Origin: Coleophora flavipennella
Lineage: Eukaryota; Arthropoda; Insecta; Lepidoptera; Coleophoridae
NCBI GenBank assembly: GCA_947284805.1
Contig: OX369273.1
Coordinates: forward strand, 8,645,501-8,709,500
DNA length: 64,000 nt
Direction of reading: 5' to 3'
In this document: positions 63,980 to 64,000 of the stretch, piece by piece
Layout: every line of letters starts with the position of its first letter
How positions within the stretch are numbered: position 1 is the first letter of the stretch
The notes under the pieces: generated by a model
Told to the model about the DNA's origin: nothing
Databases searched by the model: none
Seen by the model: only the letters and a program-made list of their open reading frames with translations
Position numbers and translations under genes: made by a program

Positions 63980-64000
63980 AAGCGTCGGTGGCTCAACCGG
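63980..64000 (+). mobile_element. Start of a SINE A with the alternative head (cut by window end)
   Basis: The last bases, agcgtcggtggctcaaccgg, are identical to the start of the 8584-8891 copy. The rest lies outside the window. Confidence 0.6.

Overview
This window looks like nuclear DNA of an insect, most likely a butterfly or moth (Lepidoptera). It is AT-rich non-coding DNA packed with nested transposable elements. Their types are those I know from lepidopteran genomes: tRNA-headed SINEs, RTE-type LINEs with TGATGATG tails, Helitron-like repeats ending in a CCGCGGGC...CTAG terminus, and fold-back MITEs. I see no operon, ribosome binding site, CRISPR array, rRNA or functional tRNA gene. I also find no convincing host protein-coding exon. 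The species assignment is inference.

The only long intact reading frame is the 1016-codon ORF of an RTE-clade LINE on the minus strand (39194-42244). It lies inside an apparently complete element (39181-42364) flanked by a 10-bp target-site duplication (TSD). At least 16 truncated or rearranged pieces of the same family are scattered through the window. Many have clear TSDs, and two have an inverted 5' part (35902-36184 and 45911-46192). A tRNA-derived SINE family (SINE A, about 300 bp) ends in the same GCTGATATGATGATG tail as this LINE, so the two probably share a retrotransposition machinery. A second SINE family (SINE B) ends in poly(A) and must use another partner. Remnants of other LINEs (12.2, 14.7, 19.6, 32.1, 49.6, 55.2 and 62.5 kb) and a small LTR element (47.9-48.7 kb) are also present.

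Layout. 0-10 kb: Helitron-like relics with nested SINEs, direct repeats and fold-back elements. 11.3-16.2 kb: a 2.5-kb composite unit repeated head to tail, with its junction exactly at a Helitron-like CTAG|T terminus. 17.3-18.8 kb: a large broken palindrome carrying a Helitron-like insertion in one arm and a SINE in the other. 20-23 kb: dispersed repeats with a 78-bp minisatellite and a GC-rich palindrome. 24.3-25.9 kb: a 57/66-bp minisatellite abutting a fold-back element from which it seems to derive. 27.8-28.4 kb: a piggyBac-like MITE in TTAA. 29.8-30.7 kb: a tandem array that includes SINE sequence. 31 kb: a CpG-rich patch. 35-39 kb: LINE and SINE copies. 39-42 kb: the complete LINE. 42.8-45.1 kb: fold-back MITEs and a 27-bp array of TGACGTCA sites. 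47.7-49.5 kb: a ~100-bp satellite-like array invaded by an LTR element and a SINE. 50-64 kb: LINE relics, fold-back MITEs, a perfect 35-bp hairpin and SINE copies.

Family names A, B, D, E, G, H, J, K, L and M are labels local to this annotation. Repeat boundaries were read by eye and may be off by several bases, except where a TSD is given.
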